Assembly (NCBI GenBank): GCA_016791325.1
Contig: JAEUMU010000055.1
Span: forward strand, 1-8,506
DNA: 8,506 bases
Source of the DNA: Hyphomonadaceae bacterium
GTDB lineage: Bacteria; Pseudomonadota; Alphaproteobacteria; Caulobacterales; Aquidulcibacteraceae
Reading direction: 5' to 3'
Shown: in pieces, positions 1 to 6,797 of the stretch
Layout: every line of letters begins with the position of its first letter
How positions within the stretch are numbered: the first letter of the stretch is position 1
The notes under the pieces: model-generated
Database searches by the model: none
Seen by the model: the letters and a program-made list of their open reading frames with translations, nothing else
Told to the model about the DNA's origin: nothing
Program-made: the position numbers and the translations under genes

Positions 1-476
1 TTAAAGTAGGCCTTGTGGGGTTCGGCTACCCCTAGGGAAAGCGCCTCGGTGATGGAGGCCACGGCAGGGCCGGGCCTGCCCAGCATGATAAGGGCCGCGC
101 CGCGATTGAGGTGCGCCTCCGCATGGCGGCGCTCCAGCGCAATGACCGCGTCAAAATCCGCCAGCGCCGCTTCACCGTTTCGGCGCCGCAAATGTAGCGC
201 GCCGCGATTGATGTGGGTGGCGATAATCAGGCCGCGGTTCAACCTTTCGGAGAAGGCGCGATCGCATGTGGCGAGGGCGGCGTCGCTGGAATCTCCGGCC
301 GCGACCGATTGGCTGCACGCCTGCGCCAGCGGCGTGCCGATCGTGGTGCGCGCACTTGTATCCCGGTCCCGCCCGATGGCGGCGCCCGCCTGCGCGGCGG
401 CCTCGTGCGCCAACAGCGCCGCCGCTGAAGCCGCAGCAAGCGCCGCAAAGCGCCTTGGAAGCCCGAGCCGGCTCAT
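1..476 (-). CDS. Exported TPR-repeat protein, 3' end cut off by the window edge
   Basis: Reading the minus strand from an ATG at 476-474 gives 158 codons without a stop, up to the left edge, so the C-terminus is missing. The start is supported by a GGGGGT Shine-Dalgarno six bases upstream. Residues 1-30 look like a Sec signal peptide: Arg residues near the start, an Ala/Leu-rich core and an A-Q-A cleavage-like site. Two tandem tetratricopeptide repeats follow at about residues 87-154. Each carries the N-R-G and A-L/V...F/I...A pattern of TPR helices (INRGALHL, then LNRGAAL). A Cys pair (about C54 and C71) lies before the repeats and could form a disulfide in the periplasm; this is inference. 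TPRs mediate protein-protein contacts, so the partner cannot be told. It is transcribed divergently from the oxidase cluster, and a functional link to it is unproven. Family assignment is fairly sure, function unknown. Confidence 0.8.
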   Translation of the reverse strand, partial: MSRLGLPRRFAALAAASAAALLAHEAAAQAGAAIGRDRDTSARTTIGTPLAQACSQSVAAGDSSDAALATCDRAFSERLNRGLIIATHINRGALHLRRRNGEAALADFDAVIALERRHAEAHLNRGAALIMLGRPGPAVASITEALSLGVAEPHKAYF

Positions 477-482
477 GCTAGC

Positions 483-488
483 ACCCCC
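483..488 (-). promoter_or_regulatory. Ribosome binding site of the TPR gene
   Basis: The minus strand reads GGGGGT here, six bases before the ATG at 476. It supports that start over the possible upstream TTG at 512-510. Confidence 0.5.
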
Positions 489-520
489 GCGGGCTATGAG
501 ATCAGATGACAAAACGGCTA

Positions 521-542
521 GGCGCGGTCGAAATGCCGCGCC
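521..542. repeat. Perfect inverted repeat (7-bp stem, 8-nt loop)
   Basis: GGCGCGG at 521-527 is exactly complementary to CCGCGCC at 536-542, with TCGAAATG between them. There is no T-run after it on the plus strand and none on the minus strand, so it is unlikely to be an intrinsic terminator. It could be an operator or a leader hairpin. The right arm overlaps the second copy of a CGGTCGA direct repeat by one base. Confidence 0.55.
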
Positions 543-592
543 GGTCGACTATAGGCGGGCTGGATTTGCCGCGCCATACCGCTGCTGAGTCT

Positions 593-601
593 GGAAGGAG
601 G
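593..601 (+). promoter_or_regulatory. Strong ribosome binding site that fixes the ctaC GTG start
   Basis: GGAAGGAGG is a near-perfect Shine-Dalgarno sequence, seven bases before the GTG at 609. It supports the GTG as start, since no in-frame ATG occurs near the signal peptide. Confidence 0.85.
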
Positions 602-608
602 CGATTGC

Positions 609-1469
609 GTGACGCGAGGGGCATTGATCGCGGGCGCCGCTGCGGCGGCAAGCGTATTGAGTGGCTCAGCCTGGGCCGCCGTTGGCGCGCCGACGCCGCG
701 AGGGATCGATCTTCAGCCTGCGGCGACGCAGGTGATGCGCGACATTCATTCCTTCCACAATTTCCTGCTGCCGATCATCGTGATCATCTCGGTGTTCGTG
801 CTGGCGCTGCTGTTGTGGGTGATGATCCGCTACAATCGCCGCACCAATCCGACACCGCGAAAGTTCACGCACAATATGTTCGTGGAAGTCGTTTGGACCG
901 TGGTTCCGGTGCTGATCCTGGTGGCGATCGCGTGGCGCTCGTTCCCGCTCATTTATGAGCAAGAGCGCATTCCGCAGAACGCCGAACTCACGCTCAAAGT
1001 GGTCGGCAATTCCTGGTTCTGGAACTTCGAATATCCCGACCAGGGCGTCTCGATCGCGGCCAACATGCTGCCGGAAGAAGATGCGCGCGCCCAAGGCCGG
1101 CCCTACCTGCTGGCGACAACAGAGCCCCTGCTGGTTCCGGTCGATACCGTGGTGCGCGTGATCGTCACCTCCAACGATGTGATCCACTCGTTCGCCGTGC
1201 CGGCGTTCGGCGTAAAGGAAGACGCCATCCAGGGGCGCATGAACGAAACGTGGTTCAACGTGGATACGCCCGGCGTGTTCTATGGCCAATGTTCGGAACT
1301 GTGCGGCGTGAATCACGCCTACATGCCGATTGAAATTCACGCGGTCCCGCGTGCGGAGTTCGATGCATGGATCACCGCCCAGGGCGGGACCGTGACCGCC
1401 GCCGGCGCGCCCGCGCCGACGCCTGCACCCGAACCATCCGCCGCGCCCGCCGCGACGCCGACGCGCTGA
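609..1469 (+). CDS. ctaC: Cytochrome c oxidase subunit II (CuA subunit)
   Basis: Subunit II of the aa3-type oxidase (also called coxB) accepts electrons from cytochrome c at its periplasmic CuA centre and passes them to heme a in subunit I. The 286-aa product starts at GTG. It has a signal peptide (about residues 1-23, S-A-W-A end), two membrane helices (about 52-72 and 92-112) and a periplasmic cupredoxin domain. All CuA ligands are visible: H193, then C228, E230, C232, H236 and M239 in the [12 protein letters not shown] motif. The aromatic patch around W136 (NSWFWNFEY) fits the electron entry site known in the family. The loop K203-R210 reads KEDAIQGR, whereas the form I recall as commonest has Pro before Gly-Arg. 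The last ~28 residues are Ala/Pro-rich and lie beyond the conserved domain. ctaD follows after 10 bases. Confidence 0.97.
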   Translation: MTRGALIAGAAAAASVLSGSAWAAVGAPTPRGIDLQPAATQVMRDIHSFHNFLLPIIVIISVFVLALLLWVMIRYNRRTNPTPRKFTHNMFVEVVWTVVPVLILVAIAWRSFPLIYEQERIPQNAELTLKVVGNSWFWNFEYPDQGVSIAANMLPEEDARAQGRPYLLATTEPLLVPVDTVVRVIVTSNDVIHSFAVPAFGVKEDAIQGRMNETWFNVDTPGVFYGQCSELCGVNHAYMPIEIHAVPRAEFDAWITAQGGTVTAAGAPAPTPAPEPSAAPAATPTR

Positions 1470-1472
1470 GGA
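1468..1472 (+). promoter_or_regulatory. Ribosome binding site of ctaD inside the ctaC stop
   Basis: GAGGA starts within the ctaC TGA stop and lies seven bases before the ctaD ATG at 1480, which suggests coupled translation of subunits II and I. Confidence 0.6.
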
Positions 1473-1479
1473 CTATCCA

Positions 1480-3150
1480 ATGACGCACGAAGCCGCTCAC
1501 GCAGACGATCACGCCGCTGATCACCGCCCCAGCCTCTACGACTGGAAGCGCTGGGTGTTCTCCACCAACCACAAGGACATCGGCACGATGTACCTTGTAT
1601 TCGCCATCATCGCCGGCCTGATTGGCGGGGCGCTTTCCGGCTTCATCCGCTGGGAGTTGGCTGAGCCCGGCGTGCAAGTGTTCACGGAAGGCTCGCTGTT
1701 GGCCCAGTGGCTGGGCATGGACTCAAACCACTCTTACAACGTGGCCGTCACCATGCACGGCCTGATCATGATCTTCTTCATGGTCATGCCCGCAATGATC
1801 GGCGGCTTCGGCAATTGGTTCGTTCCGCTGATGATCGGGGCGCCGGATATGGCGTTCCCGCGCATGAACAACATTTCGTTCTGGCTGCTGCCGGCTTCGT
1901 TCGCGCTCGCGCTGTTGTCGATGGTGGTGCCCGGGAACGGAGATTTTCACGGCTTCGGCGGCGGGTGGACGCTTTACGCGCCGCTATCGACCTCGCCGCA
2001 GCACCACGGCGGCCCATCGATGGATCTGCTGATCCTCTCGCTCCACATTGCGGGCGCGAGTTCAATTCTGGGCGCCATCAACTTCATCACCACCATCTTC
2101 AACATGCGCGCGCCGGGCATGACGCTGCACCGCATGCCGCTGTTCGTGTGGTCGATCCTGGTGACGGTGTGGCTGCTGGTGTTGTCGCTTCCGGTTCTGG
2201 CCGGCGCGCTCACCATGCTGCTGACGGACCGCAATTTCGGCACGCAGTTCTTCCAGGCCGCCGGCGGCGGCGACCCGGTGATGTACCAGCACCTCTTCTG
2301 GTTCTTCGGCCACCCGGAGGTCTACATTCTGATCCTGCCGGGCTTCGGCATGATCTCGCAGATCGTCTCCACGTTCTCGCGCAAGCCGGTTTTCGGTTAT
2401 CTAGGCATGGCTTACGCCATGGTGGCGATCGGCTTCATCGGCTTCGTAGTGTGGGCGCACCACATGTACACAGTCGGCATGGGGCTCGATCTTGAAGCCT
2501 ACTTCATCGCCGCGACGATGGTGATCGCGGTGCCTACCGGCATCAAAATCTTTTCGTGGATCGCCACCATGTGGGGCGGCTCGATGGACTTTAAGGTGCC
2601 GATGCTCTGGGCGATCGGCTTCATCTTCCTGTTCACGGTGGGCGGGGTTACGGGCGTCGTGCTCGCCAATTCGGGCATCGATACGGTGCTGCACGATACC
2701 TATTACGTGGTCGCGCACTTCCACTACGTGCTGTCGCTCGGGGCGGTGTTCGCCATCTTTGCGGGCTTCTTCTACTGGATCCCGAAGATGAGCGGTTATC
2801 GCTACAACGGCTTCCTGGCTGGCCTGCAATTCTGGATCATGTTCGTCGGCGTCAACATCATCTTCTTCCCGCAGCACTTCCTGGGGCTGCAGGGGATGCC
2901 GCGCCGCTACATCGACTATCCGGAGGCGTTCACCTACTGGAACCACATCTCGTCCATCGGCTACGTCATCACCGCCGTCGGCGTGCTGGTGTTCCTGATC
3001 ACTCTGATTGAGATGTTCGTGGTGAAGCGCAAAGCCGGCGATAATCCCTGGGGCGAAGGCGCCACTACGCTGGAATGGACGCTTTCTTCCCCGCCGCCCT
3101 TCCACCAGTTCAGCGAACTCCCGGTGATCAAGCCGGAAAAGCATCACTGA
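1480..3150 (+). CDS. ctaD: Cytochrome c oxidase subunit I (heme a, heme a3-CuB)
   Basis: This is the catalytic, proton-pumping subunit that reduces O2 to water in the inner membrane. The 556-aa length and 12-helix character fit the family. All expected residues are present: heme a ligands H93 and H415, heme a3 ligand H413 (AHFHYV), CuB ligands H278, H327 and H328, and Y282, the tyrosine that crosslinks to a CuB histidine. The D-pathway residues D123, N112 and N130 lie in the GNW...[12 protein letters not shown] region, and E280 in GHPEV marks a type A1 heme-copper oxidase. The K-pathway residues T353 and K356, the Mg-site residues H405-D406 and the R-R pair in MPRRYIDYP are also there. The N-terminal tail has histidines at 3, 7, 11 and 15, and the protein ends in HH. 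The ATG has a GAGGA ribosome site. ctaB follows after 10 bases. Confidence 0.98.
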   Translation: MTHEAAHADDHAADHRPSLYDWKRWVFSTNHKDIGTMYLVFAIIAGLIGGALSGFIRWELAEPGVQVFTEGSLLAQWLGMDSNHSYNVAVTMHGLIMIFFMVMPAMIGGFGNWFVPLMIGAPDMAFPRMNNISFWLLPASFALALLSMVVPGNGDFHGFGGGWTLYAPLSTSPQHHGGPSMDLLILSLHIAGASSILGAINFITTIFNMRAPGMTLHRMPLFVWSILVTVWLLVLSLPVLAGALTMLLTDRNFGTQFFQAAGGGDPVMYQHLFWFFGHPEVYILILPGFGMISQIVSTFSRKPVFGYLGMAYAMVAIGFIGFVVWAHHMYTVGMGLDLEAYFIAATMVIAVPTGIKIFSWIATMWGGSMDFKVPMLWAIGFIFLFTVGGVTGVVLANSGIDTVLHDTYYVVAHFHYVLSLGAVFAIFAGFFYWIPKMSGYRYNGFLAGLQFWIMFVGVNIIFFPQHFLGLQGMPRRYIDYPEAFTYWNHISSIGYVITAVGVLVFLITLIEMFVVKRKAGDNPWGEGATTLEWTLSSPPPFHQFSELPVIKPEKHH

Positions 3151-3156
3151 GGTAGG
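3149..3156 (+). promoter_or_regulatory. Ribosome binding site that supports the ctaB TTG start
   Basis: GAGGTAGG overlaps the ctaD stop. Its GAGG core is eight bases before the TTG at 3161. No in-frame ATG precedes the first conserved block (YLALLKPRV), so TTG is the best start. Confidence 0.7.
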
Positions 3157-3160
3157 CGCG

Positions 3161-4072
3161 TTGGTTGACGTTGGCGCCACGCAAGAACGGCCAGCAAGCG
3201 CGAGCGATTACCTCGCGCTGCTGAAGCCGCGCGTGATGAGCCTCGTCGTGTTCACGGCGTTGGTGGGCTACATCGCCGCGCCCGGCGCCGGCGATCCGGT
3301 GCTGGGCTTCGCCGTGGTGCTGGCGATCGCCGTGGCGGCGGGCGCCTCTGGCGCGCTGAACATGTGGTACGACGCCGATATCGACACCGTGATGAGCCGC
3401 ACCCGCACGCGGCCCATTCCCGCCGGGCGGGTCTCGCGGGACGACGCGCTCATGCTCGGGCTTACGCTGTCGGCGCTTTCGGTCGTCACCATGCAGTTGG
3501 CGGCGGGCGTGCTGGCGGCGGGCCTGCTGGCGTTCACGATCTTCTTCTACGCCGTTGTCTATACGATGTGGCTGAAGCGCTCGACGCCGCAGAACATCGT
3601 CATTGGCGGGCTTTCCGGCGCATTGCCGCCGGCGATCGCATGGGCGGCCAAGGCGGGGGCGGCGCCGTTGGACGCTTGGTTGCTTGTGGCGATCATCTTC
3701 ATGTGGACGCCGCCGCATTTCTGGGCGCTGTCGCTGCTGTCGCACAAGGATTATGCCGATGCGCGCGTGCCGATGCTGCCCGTGACACACGGCGCCAAAT
3801 CCACTCGCGTGCATGTGTTCGTCTATTCGCTGCTGCTCGCGCCGCTTGGATTGGCGCCAGTGCTGACGGGCCTGGGCGGCGCGATCTATGGGGCTGTCGC
3901 CGCCGCAGGCGGCGCGTTCTTCGTGTTCCTGGCTTGGCGTTTGCTGCGTTCGCGCGCGGGCGAGGGTGATAAGGCGCAGGCGAAGCCGGCGCGCGATTTG
4001 TTCGCGTTCTCAATTCTCTACCTGTTTGTGCTGTTCGGGGCGCTGCTGGTCGACCGGGTTGTCGGGGCATGA
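3161..4072 (+). CDS. ctaB: Heme O synthase (protoheme IX farnesyltransferase)
   Basis: CtaB (Cox10) transfers a farnesyl group from farnesyl diphosphate to heme B, giving heme O, the precursor of heme A. The 303-aa product is a UbiA-superfamily polytopic membrane enzyme of normal length. The family's first Asp-rich site is visible as N67...D71...D75 followed by RTRP (82-85), and the second conserved site as KDYADARVPMLPV (196-208). The N-terminal DYLALLKPRVMSLVVFTALVG block is typical of alphaproteobacterial CtaB. It starts at TTG, 10 bases after the ctaD stop. Its stop overlaps the next small ORF in an ATGA. Heme A synthase (CtaA/Cox15), which acts next in the pathway, is not in this window. 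Confidence 0.96.
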   Translation: MVDVGATQERPASASDYLALLKPRVMSLVVFTALVGYIAAPGAGDPVLGFAVVLAIAVAAGASGALNMWYDADIDTVMSRTRTRPIPAGRVSRDDALMLGLTLSALSVVTMQLAAGVLAAGLLAFTIFFYAVVYTMWLKRSTPQNIVIGGLSGALPPAIAWAAKAGAAPLDAWLLVAIIFMWTPPHFWALSLLSHKDYADARVPMLPVTHGAKSTRVHVFVYSLLLAPLGLAPVLTGLGGAIYGAVAAAGGAFFVFLAWRLLRSRAGEGDKAQAKPARDLFAFSILYLFVLFGALLVDRVVGA

Positions 4073-4215
4073 GCACAATCATGACCCCCGAGGAGCTGAA
4101 GGCCCGCAAGCGCCGCAATGTCTGGATTGCGGTGGCTGTGGGCGCCTTCGTGCTTTTGGTGTTTGCGATCACGCTCGCCAAATTGCAGGCGGGCGTTTTG
4201 GAGCGGCCGCTATGA
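4069..4215 (+). CDS. 48-aa single-span membrane protein between ctaB and ctaG (CoxF-like)
   Basis: This short ORF is joined to both neighbours by ATGA overlaps: its ATG overlaps the ctaB stop, and its TGA overlaps the ctaG ATG. The product has a charged N-terminus (PEELKARKRRN, residues 7-17), one hydrophobic helix (about 18-37) and a short tail ending in ERPL. The positive N-terminus predicts N-in, C-out topology. Small ORFs of this build sit at the same place in alphaproteobacterial cox clusters and are sometimes annotated CoxF; from memory they share an RxxRN start to the helix and an RPL end. No function is established as far as I know. It does not resemble the small aa3 subunit IV family (COX4_pro_2) by its charge pattern. 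No good Shine-Dalgarno precedes the ATG, so translation probably depends on coupling to ctaB. An alternative start is the ATG at 4081. A role in oxidase assembly is inference from position. Confidence 0.8.
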   Translation: MSTIMTPEELKARKRRNVWIAVAVGAFVLLVFAITLAKLQAGVLERPL

Positions 4216-4778
4216 GCGCGCCCAGCAAGCGCCGCTTGGCGGTCACCGCCGCCATTTCCATCGCCGTCGTGGTGGGCATGACCGGCTTGGCCTTCGCCGC
4301 CGTGCCGCTTTACGAGATGTTCTGCCGCGTAACCGGCTTCGGCGGCACTACGCAGACGGCCCAGGCCGCGCCAAGTCAGGTTCTCGATCGCACCATGAAT
4401 GTGCGCTTCGATTCTAATGTGGCGCCGGGTCTTCCGGTTGAGTTCACGCCCGAGCAGCGTGTGCAGACGTTGCGCATCGGCGAAACGGGGCTCGCCTTCT
4501 ATCGCGTGCGCAACACTTCCGATCAGCCGGTTACGGCGATGGCGACGTTCAATGTCACGCCGCACACGGCGGGGCAGTATTTCGCCAAACTGGAATGCTT
4601 TTGCTTCACCGATCAAACGCTGCAGCCCGGCCAGGAGGCCGATCTGCCGGTGGTTTATTTCGTGGATCCTGAGCTTGTCTCCGATCTTGAGACGCGGGAC
4701 ATAACCACAATCACGCTTTCGTACACGTTCTTCCGCTCGCAGCGCCAGCAGGCGCGCGCCGCGGAGACGGCAGGCTAA
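4212..4778 (+). CDS. ctaG: Cytochrome c oxidase assembly protein CtaG (Cox11 family, CuB insertion)
   Basis: CtaG/Cox11 is a membrane-anchored periplasmic copper chaperone needed to form the CuB site of subunit I. The 188-aa product has an N-terminal membrane anchor (about residues 10-31), then [12 protein letters not shown] with the membrane-proximal Cys C38, and the copper-binding CFCF motif (C129, C131) within an immunoglobulin-like domain. The PVVYFVDP block after it is also typical. The frame is open upstream to about 3888, but that part overlaps ctaB. The ATG at 4212 has GGAG at 4200-4203 with an eight-base spacer and gives the normal family length. It overlaps the preceding 48-aa ORF by four bases (ATGA). 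The short insertion QTAQAAPSQ after the GGTT block is variable in the family. Confidence 0.95.
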   Translation: MSAPSKRRLAVTAAISIAVVVGMTGLAFAAVPLYEMFCRVTGFGGTTQTAQAAPSQVLDRTMNVRFDSNVAPGLPVEFTPEQRVQTLRIGETGLAFYRVRNTSDQPVTAMATFNVTPHTAGQYFAKLECFCFTDQTLQPGQEADLPVVYFVDPELVSDLETRDITTITLSYTFFRSQRQQARAAETAG

Positions 4779-4828
4779 GGTTCAATCGTCGGCGCCGCGA
4801 GGGCCGGCAGGGCGCAAAGAGGGTTGAG
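4779..4828 (+). other. 50-bp gap between ctaG and ctaE
   Basis: This is the longest untranslated stretch inside the cluster. It holds GC-rich short palindromes (GGCGCC, GCCGGC) but no stem followed by a T-run, so no terminator is seen. The ctaE ribosome site AGAGGG lies at 4818-4823, five bases before the ATG. A secondary promoter could be here, but none is recognisable. Confidence 0.4.
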
Positions 4829-5740
4829 ATGGCGCACGGCGAGGTCAAACACGACTACCACTTGGTCAATCCAAGCCCATGGCCGTTTGTTGCTTCCGTC
4901 GGCGCGTTTGTCGCCGCAGTCGGCGCAGTCGTGCTGATGCGCGGGCTCTCTGACAATGCGAACGATTTCTTCTTCGGCCGCGGGCACTGGACGCTCTTCC
5001 TCGTCGGCATGGGCATTCTCGTCATCACCTGCATTGGCTGGTGGGGAGATGTGATCAAGGAGAGCCGCGCCGGCGATCATACGCCCGTCGTCGATCTCGG
5101 CCTGCGCTACGGCATGATCTTGTTCATCGCCTCGGAGGTGATGTTCTTCGTGGCGTGGTTCTGGATGTTCTTCGAGGTGGCGATCTACCACTATCACCGC
5201 GCCGCCTGGGAAGTGCCGATGTGGGACGCGGCCACCGCCGAAGCCTGGGCGCACTGGCCGCCTCCGCACGTCGAGACATTCGATCCCTTCCATCTGCCGC
5301 TGATCAACACGCTGATCCTGCTGCTCTCGGGCACGACCGTAACCTGGGCGCACCACGCGCTGCAGCAGGGCGATCGTAAGGGTGCGCGGCTGGGCCTTAT
5401 TCTCACCGTGCTTCTCGGCGCGATCTTCACCTGGGTTCAGTTCGGCGTGGAGTATCCGCTTGCGGGCTTCGCGTTTGGCAATCCGGAAGGCCAGGACCAC
5501 GGCGCCACCGTGTATGGCGCCTCGTTCTTCATGGCGACGGGCTTCCATGGCGCGCACGTGATCATCGGCACGATCTTCCTGGCGGTGTGCTTGTTGCGTC
5601 TGCTGATGGGGCAGTTCACACCGCAAAAGCATTTCGGATTTGAAGCCGCTGCTTGGTATTGGCACTTCGTCGATGTTGTGTGGTTGTTCCTGTTCACCTT
5701 CGTCTACGTGATGCCCTACCTGACGATGCAGGACCATTGA
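4829..5740 (+). CDS. ctaE: Cytochrome c oxidase subunit III
   Basis: Subunit III (also coxC) binds subunit I, stabilises the oxidase during turnover and supports proton uptake into the D pathway. The 303-aa product has the seven-helix pattern of the longer, bacterial/mitochondrial type. Visible signatures are the N-terminal [12 protein letters not shown], the conserved glutamate E103 in [22 protein letters not shown] (H240, H243) and the C-terminal [15 protein letters not shown] polar loop at about residues 126-156 separates two helices, as in other alphaproteobacterial homologues. The ATG follows an AGAGGG ribosome site. The stop codon overlaps the TTG start of the DUF983 gene by three bases within TTGA, which suggests coupling. 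Confidence 0.97.
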   Translation: MAHGEVKHDYHLVNPSPWPFVASVGAFVAAVGAVVLMRGLSDNANDFFFGRGHWTLFLVGMGILVITCIGWWGDVIKESRAGDHTPVVDLGLRYGMILFIASEVMFFVAWFWMFFEVAIYHYHRAAWEVPMWDAATAEAWAHWPPPHVETFDPFHLPLINTLILLLSGTTVTWAHHALQQGDRKGARLGLILTVLLGAIFTWVQFGVEYPLAGFAFGNPEGQDHGATVYGASFFMATGFHGAHVIIGTIFLAVCLLRLLMGQFTPQKHFGFEAAAWYWHFVDVVWLFLFTFVYVMPYLTMQDH

Positions 5741-6108
5741 GCAAGCCGCCGCCCTCCGCCTGGGCGGCGGGTTTGCGGCGCCGCTGCCCGCGTTGCGGGG
5801 AGGGGCCGGTGTTTGCGGGCTATCTGCGCTTTGCCGATCGCTGCGCCGTTTGCGGCGCCGATTTCAAAGCCGCGGACGCCGGCGATGGCCCTGCGGTATT
5901 CGTGATCCTGGTGGTGGGCGCGGTTGTGGCGCCGCTGCTGATCATCCTTCAGTTCGGGCTGCACCTTCCGGGATGGGTGGCGCTTGCGGCCACAATGGCC
6001 GCTGCGGTTGGGTTGTGCTTGGCGCTGTTGCCGCCGTTCAAGGCGCTGCTATTTGCGTTTCAGTGGAAGCACAAAGCGCGCGAAGCCACGTTTGAAGACA
6101 TCGAATGA
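5737..6108 (+). CDS. DUF983 family zinc-ribbon membrane protein
   Basis: The product (123 aa from the TTG at 5737) begins with two CxxC motifs, C17-P-R-C20 and C36-A-V-C39, arranged as a zinc ribbon. Next come the characteristic [12 protein letters not shown] block and two hydrophobic helices (about 51-73 and 77-100). The C-terminus ([15 protein letters not shown]) is charged. This layout matches DUF983, which is common in alphaproteobacterial cox clusters between ctaE and SURF1 and has no established function to my knowledge. The start is chosen because TTG overlaps the ctaE stop as TTGA and an AGGA lies at 5730-5733. The only in-frame ATG, at 5653, would add 28 unlikely residues inside ctaE. 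Its stop overlaps the SURF1 ATG (ATGA at 6105-6108). A role in oxidase assembly or metal handling is inference from context. Confidence 0.9.
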   Translation: MSKPPPSAWAAGLRRRCPRCGEGPVFAGYLRFADRCAVCGADFKAADAGDGPAVFVILVVGAVVAPLLIILQFGLHLPGWVALAATMAAAVGLCLALLPPFKALLFAFQWKHKAREATFEDIE

Positions 6109-6797
6109 TCCGTTTTCGTCCGCTTCCGCTTATGTCCATTTTCGCCATCGTCGCGTTGGCGGTGCTGGTGTCGTTTGGGCGCTGGCAGTGGGAGCGCTAC
6201 GAGCAAAAGACGGCCCTGGCCGATGAGCCCGTGCCCGAAATGACGATCGAGGACTATCAGACGCTGCCGGAGGGGCTGCAGTTCGTCTACGGCGTGCGCC
6301 AGGACGTGCACCAGCAAGGGTGGCGCGTGTTCGCGCCGGTTCAGTACGGCGACACTGTCGTATTCGTGGATTCCGAGTTCATAGAAGGCGCGCGCGCGCC
6401 CGATCCGGCAGAGGTTCGTGTGCCGCCGGCGCTGCGTCTGGGTGCGCCGATCAGCGGCGCGTCGATCCGGCCCGAACCGCCCGCCCCGCTGACGCGCGCG
6501 CCACGTCCGCTGCAGCGCCTCTGGTTCGCGGTTGATCTATCGGCCATGGGGCGCAACGCCGGCTTGGAGAACGTGGCCGATTATTACATCGCCAGCGCCT
6601 ATATGGGCGCGGATGGGCGGGCGGTGACCAATCCGTTTGCGATGGCGCCGGGCGCCGATACGCTGCCGCCGGCGCGCCATATGGGCTACGCCATTACGTG
6701 GTATGGCCTCGCCTTGGTGCTCGTCGTCATTTATTTCGCGTATCATGTGAGCGTGGGCCGCTTGAGTTTGCGTCCACCCCGCCCGCCCGAGGCCTGA
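6105..6797 (+). CDS. surf1: SURF1 family cytochrome oxidase assembly protein
   Basis: SURF1 (Shy1) helps insert heme a into subunit I. The 230-aa product has the family topology: an N-terminal helix (about residues 9-24) running into FGRWQWERYEQK (24-35), which matches the GxWQxxRxxxK signature, then a periplasmic domain, then a C-terminal helix (about 195-217) preceded by H192 in HMGYAITWYGLAL. The WFAVDLSAMGRNAGL stretch also fits. The segment where homologues usually show an RGWVP-type motif instead reads VFVDSEFIEGA, so the middle is divergent. The ATG overlaps the DUF983 stop (ATGA), and no strong Shine-Dalgarno is seen. A later ATG (M10, at 6132) is less likely because it would cut into the first helix. 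The stop shares one base with the thrC ATG (TGATG). Confidence 0.92.
   Translation: MIRFRPLPLMSIFAIVALAVLVSFGRWQWERYEQKTALADEPVPEMTIEDYQTLPEGLQFVYGVRQDVHQQGWRVFAPVQYGDTVVFVDSEFIEGARAPDPAEVRVPPALRLGAPISGASIRPEPPAPLTRAPRPLQRLWFAVDLSAMGRNAGLENVADYYIASAYMGADGRAVTNPFAMAPGADTLPPARHMGYAITWYGLALVLVVIYFAYHVSVGRLSLRPPRPPEA

Larger units (their letters stand above)
477..608. promoter_or_regulatory. Divergent intergenic region with presumed promoters
   Basis: These 132 bases separate two divergent genes and must hold, or lie next to, the promoters of both. I see no convincing -35/-10 pair. The best AT-rich candidate is the ACTATAG stretch at 548-554, which lacks a good -35 box upstream on either strand. 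The region also contains a hairpin (521-542), a repeated CGGTCGA heptamer (525-531 and 542-548) and a GAGTC site (587-591) of the GANTC type methylated by CcrM in many Alphaproteobacteria. No FNR-like TTGAT-N4-ATCAA box or CtrA-like TTAA-N7-TTAA box was seen. Confidence 0.5.

Noticed and set aside
13..588. Long plus-strand open frame over the left end
   Set aside because: It is the shadow of the minus-strand TPR gene. Its translation is low-complexity Ala/Arg/Ser with no domain, while the opposite strand gives a signal peptide and TPR motifs.
2401..3180. 259-codon minus-strand open frame opposite ctaD and the start of ctaB
   Set aside because: Antisense shadow of a membrane protein gene, with His/Asp/Arg-rich composition and no motif.
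258..3639. Four GCGATCGC octamers (258-265, 924-931, 3323-3330, 3632-3639), resembling the cyanobacterial HIP1 palindrome
   Set aside because: All lie in coding sequence, and three encode Ala-Ile-Ala with the favoured GCG-ATC-GC codons. Codon preference explains them without a special repeat family.
3699..4616. 305-codon minus-strand open frame opposite ctaB-ctaG
   Set aside because: It crosses three real genes on the opposite strand and has no domain or ribosome site I can see.
4779..4828. Possible terminator between ctaG and ctaE
   Set aside because: Short GC palindromes are present but there is no stem followed by a T-run, and ctaE is needed with the upstream subunits.
4775..5737. 320-codon minus-strand open frame opposite ctaE
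   Set aside because: It mirrors the ctaE coding frame and is rich in H, R, E and D, as expected from the antisense of a hydrophobic GC-rich gene. No recognisable domain.
6387..6400. 14-bp alternating GC palindrome GGCGCGCGCGCGCC (possible Z-DNA)
   Set aside because: It encodes Gly-Ala-Arg-Ala-Pro in frame inside SURF1 and is expected in GC-rich coding sequence.
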